From NCBI GenBank assembly GCA_045579665.1, contig JAZNMO010000143.1, positions 1 through 6,825 on the forward strand: 6,825 nt of DNA, written 5' to 3'. The notes beneath the pieces were generated by a model. It ran no database searches. It saw nothing but the letters and a program-made list of their open reading frames with translations, and was not told the DNA's origin. This document shows positions 5,733 through 6,825 of this stretch, one piece after another (position 1 is the stretch's first letter; each line of letters begins with the position of its first letter). Both the position numbers and the translations under genes were made by a program. The stretch comes from COE1 sp045579665 (GTDB lineage Bacteria > Bacillota > Clostridia > Lachnospirales > Lachnospiraceae).

Positions 5733-5757
5733 AGCTCGACAAACCCAAATTTGCCAA
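5733..5757 (-). repeat. Right terminal inverted repeat of the element
   Basis: Read on the minus strand it matches the left terminal repeat at 24 of 25 positions. Just outside it, GCGAAGT occurs twice (5759-5765 and 5771-5777), and GAAGT also ends at 5160 on the left. A 5-base target duplication, GAAGT at 5156-5160 and 5761-5765, is therefore possible if the right end includes four extra bases; this is weak. Confidence 0.9.
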
Positions 5758-5840
5758 AGCGAAGTACTAGGCGAAGTGCACAAGAATGTATAAAAATAAA
5801 TACATCTAGTTAAAAAAATAACAAAAATTGTATTTATCTA

Positions 5841-5869
5841 TGTACAAAACAAAAAAAGTATGGTATGAT
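5841..5869 (+). promoter_or_regulatory. Candidate sigma-A promoter for nadD
   Basis: TGTACA (5841-5846, 4 of 6 to TTGACA) is followed after 17 bases by an extended -10 box, TGGTATGAT, with hexamer TATGAT at 5864-5869. Transcription would begin near 5876, about 47 bases before the start codon. It lies outside the inverted-repeat element. Confidence 0.6.
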
Positions 5870-5922
5870 ACTAATAGTTAATAAATTAACAAGGGGCAAT
5901 AAGCTTGTAGGAGGTTACTGAT

Positions 5923-6543
5923 ATGGATGTAAAGAAGAGAGTAGGAATCATGGGCGGAACATTTAATCCGATTCACTTAGGACATATGTTAGCCGGTGAA
6001 AATGCATGCGAGAACTTTGATTTAGATGAAGTACTTTTTGTACCAAGCGGTAATGTTGAGAAGAAGAGAGAGATTATAGACCCAAAGATTAGAATTTCAT
6101 TATTGGGTGATGCGATTGAAGATAATGCACATTTTGCACTTTCTACACAGGAAGTTGATAGAAAGGGAAATGCATATTCGTATAGAACAGTTGCAGATTT
6201 AAAGAAGAAGAATCCTTTAACAGAGTATTATTATATCTGCGGTGCAGACAGATTATTCCACTGGGATAGATGGGATGAGCCGGAGAAGCTGTTTGCGGAG
6301 GTTCCGATTCTTGTAGCACCAAGATATAATAAGCATACAGATGAAGAGCTTCAGGCAAAGATTGCAGAGTTAAAAGAGAAGTACAATGCAAATATTCAGA
6401 TTATCCCGATGTCAGAGGTAAACATTTCGTCTACTGACATTCGTGATAAGGTAGCGCAGGGTAAGTCTTTAAGATATATCGTACACTACCGTGTAGTGGA
6501 AGATATTAAGAAATATAAGCTTTTCTTGCCGGACGAAGAATAA
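5923..6543 (+). CDS. nadD: Nicotinate-nucleotide adenylyltransferase, NadD-like
   Basis: NadD joins nicotinate mononucleotide to AMP from ATP, giving deamido-NAD in NAD synthesis. The 206-residue protein has the nucleotidyltransferase start GIMGGTFNPIHLGH at 8-21 with the HxGH-type H18 and H21. It also has FVPSGN in the first third, CGAD...W..W in the middle, and the ATP-binding ISSTDIR at 168-174; length is normal. Some usual NadD features differ: the loop after PSGN reads VEKK rather than the common PPHK, and the SYT.DTL motif reads SYRTVADL. AGGAGG at 5909-5914, 8 bases before the ATG, fixes the start. Its common Firmicutes partners (obg and yhbY upstream, yqeK downstream) are absent; the gene stands alone between a promoter and a terminator. 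It could be the only NadD or a second, divergent copy. Confidence 0.87.
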   Translation: MDVKKRVGIMGGTFNPIHLGHMLAGENACENFDLDEVLFVPSGNVEKKREIIDPKIRISLLGDAIEDNAHFALSTQEVDRKGNAYSYRTVADLKKKNPLTEYYYICGADRLFHWDRWDEPEKLFAEVPILVAPRYNKHTDEELQAKIAELKEKYNANIQIIPMSEVNISSTDIRDKVAQGKSLRYIVHYRVVEDIKKYKLFLPDEE

Positions 6544-6560
6544 ATGTATAGATAGGTTAT

Positions 6561-6608
6561 ATAAAAGTTCATGTTACAGGAGTACTTGTATACATGAACT
6601 TTTATTTT
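6561..6608 (+). terminator. Rho-independent terminator of nadD
   Basis: A perfect 14-bp stem (ATAAAAGTTCATGT 6561-6574 with 6592-6605) continues after a one-base bulge into TACAGG 6575-6580 with CTTGTA 6585-6590 around an AGTA loop. The base of the stem and the following bases give a TTTTATTTT tract. It may also work in the opposite direction because the left arm begins ATAAAA. Confidence 0.85.
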
Positions 6609-6825
6609 GGATACAGCCAAGGAATGATAATGATAGCAAAGAACACTTATGGAAAGACTATAATAAATATTTAGATAAATTAAGAAGGGAGTGTAAAATA
6701 ACTCTCTAAAAAGGAAGAATCCGACCACCATCTTTATGATGGCAGTCGGATTCTTTTGATTTTAAGTATTTTCCTTTAAAATGAATGATTTTTGAGTACA
6801 CAAAATAAACCACGCCTTCTACGTG
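6606..6825. other. Non-coding right edge of the window
   Basis: No gene is supported here. A perfect TATAAT lies at 6659-6664 without a convincing -35 box. A 7-bp hairpin (AGGGAGT/ACTCTCT, about 6686-6707) precedes the terminator-like hairpin. The last bases, ACCACG...CGTG (about 6809-6825), look like the first part of a hairpin cut by the window end. Confidence 0.4.
6715..6757. terminator. Second hairpin terminator, possibly bidirectional
   Basis: AAGAATCCGAC 6715-6725 pairs with GTCGGATTCTT 6745-6755, and after a 2x2 internal loop CCATC pairs with GATGG. TTTT then GATTTT follows on the + strand. On the minus strand the hairpin is followed by CCTTTTT. No gene precedes it on the + strand within the window after nadD, so it may end a short RNA or a minus-strand gene lying to the right. 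Confidence 0.7.

Larger units (their letters stand above)
5160..5757. mobile_element. 598-base inverted-repeat element with two long arms, no gene
   Basis: The block is bounded by 25-base terminal inverted repeats and is almost wholly self-complementary. One arm spans 5200-5413 and a second spans 5461-5726, with a short hairpin (GTCGA/TCGAC) at the junction between them. The arm tips are complementary to each other, so the two halves resemble diverged inverted copies. The strip 5281-5340 is 40 of 60 G+C by my count, unlike the A/T-rich flanks. The only open frame of note (5534-5770, 78 codons) lacks a ribosome binding site and simply follows the arm and right terminal repeat. No transposase is present. 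The position just after a terminator and before the nadD promoter is neutral for both neighbours. The likeliest readings are a large MITE-like non-autonomous transposon or a large structured RNA. The structure is visible; the nature is inferred. Confidence 0.65.

Noticed and set aside
5160..5757. Group II intron or insertion sequence with its own enzyme
   Set aside because: No reverse transcriptase or transposase frame exists in the block, and I could not recognise an intron domain V; a non-autonomous derivative remains possible.
5534..5770. 78-codon open frame inside the inverted-repeat element
   Set aside because: It has no ribosome binding site, overlaps both strands of the hairpin arm and the terminal repeat, and shows no recognisable domain; it is explained by the structure.
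5790..5809. ATGTAT...ATACAT inverted repeat before nadD
   Set aside because: A 6-bp A/T-rich match in A/T-rich DNA is likely by chance and has no clear position relative to the promoter.

Overview
The window looks like part of a low-GC Firmicutes chromosome, most likely a pectin- or uronate-using member of the Lachnospiraceae (Lachnospira/Eubacterium eligens type). The evidence is strong AGGAGG-type ribosome binding sites, A/T-rich intergenic DNA with hairpin-plus-T terminators, and protein sequences that resemble that family. No rRNA, tRNA or CRISPR array is visible, so the genus is an inference.

Positions 1-3921 hold a hexuronate catabolic cluster on the + strand: the 3' end of altronate dehydratase (uxaA), 2-keto-3-deoxygluconate kinase (kdgK), a short-chain dehydrogenase of the KduD/gluconate 5-dehydrogenase type, and a KDPG aldolase with an extra C-terminal VOC-like domain. 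UxaA makes KDG from altronate (galacturonate branch). The dehydrogenase probably makes KDG from 3-deoxy-2,5-hexodiulosonate (unsaturated uronates released by pectate lyases). KdgK phosphorylates KDG, and the aldolase splits KDPG into pyruvate and glyceraldehyde 3-phosphate. The kdgK-kduD and kduD-aldolase gaps are 193 and 165 bases. Each holds a long hairpin followed by a similar leader: a small hairpin, a CTTATG...CATAAG hairpin, then GGAGT and the ribosome binding site. A strong terminator closes the cluster at 3893-3921.

Positions 3922-5153 hold two single genes, each with its own terminator: a HIT-family nucleotide hydrolase/transferase, and a 78-residue HPr-fold protein that lacks the phosphorylatable histidine but keeps the serine-site region (Crh-like).

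Positions 5160-5757 are the most unusual part. This is a block of about 600 bases with no credible gene, bounded by 25-base terminal inverted repeats (24 of 25 matching). It folds into two long arms whose tips are themselves complementary to each other. It is locally much richer in G+C than its surroundings. It could be a non-autonomous mobile element, a large structured RNA, or both.

Positions 5758-6825 hold a promoter, a stand-alone and somewhat divergent nadD gene with a terminator, a further terminator-like hairpin, and a truncated hairpin at the window edge.
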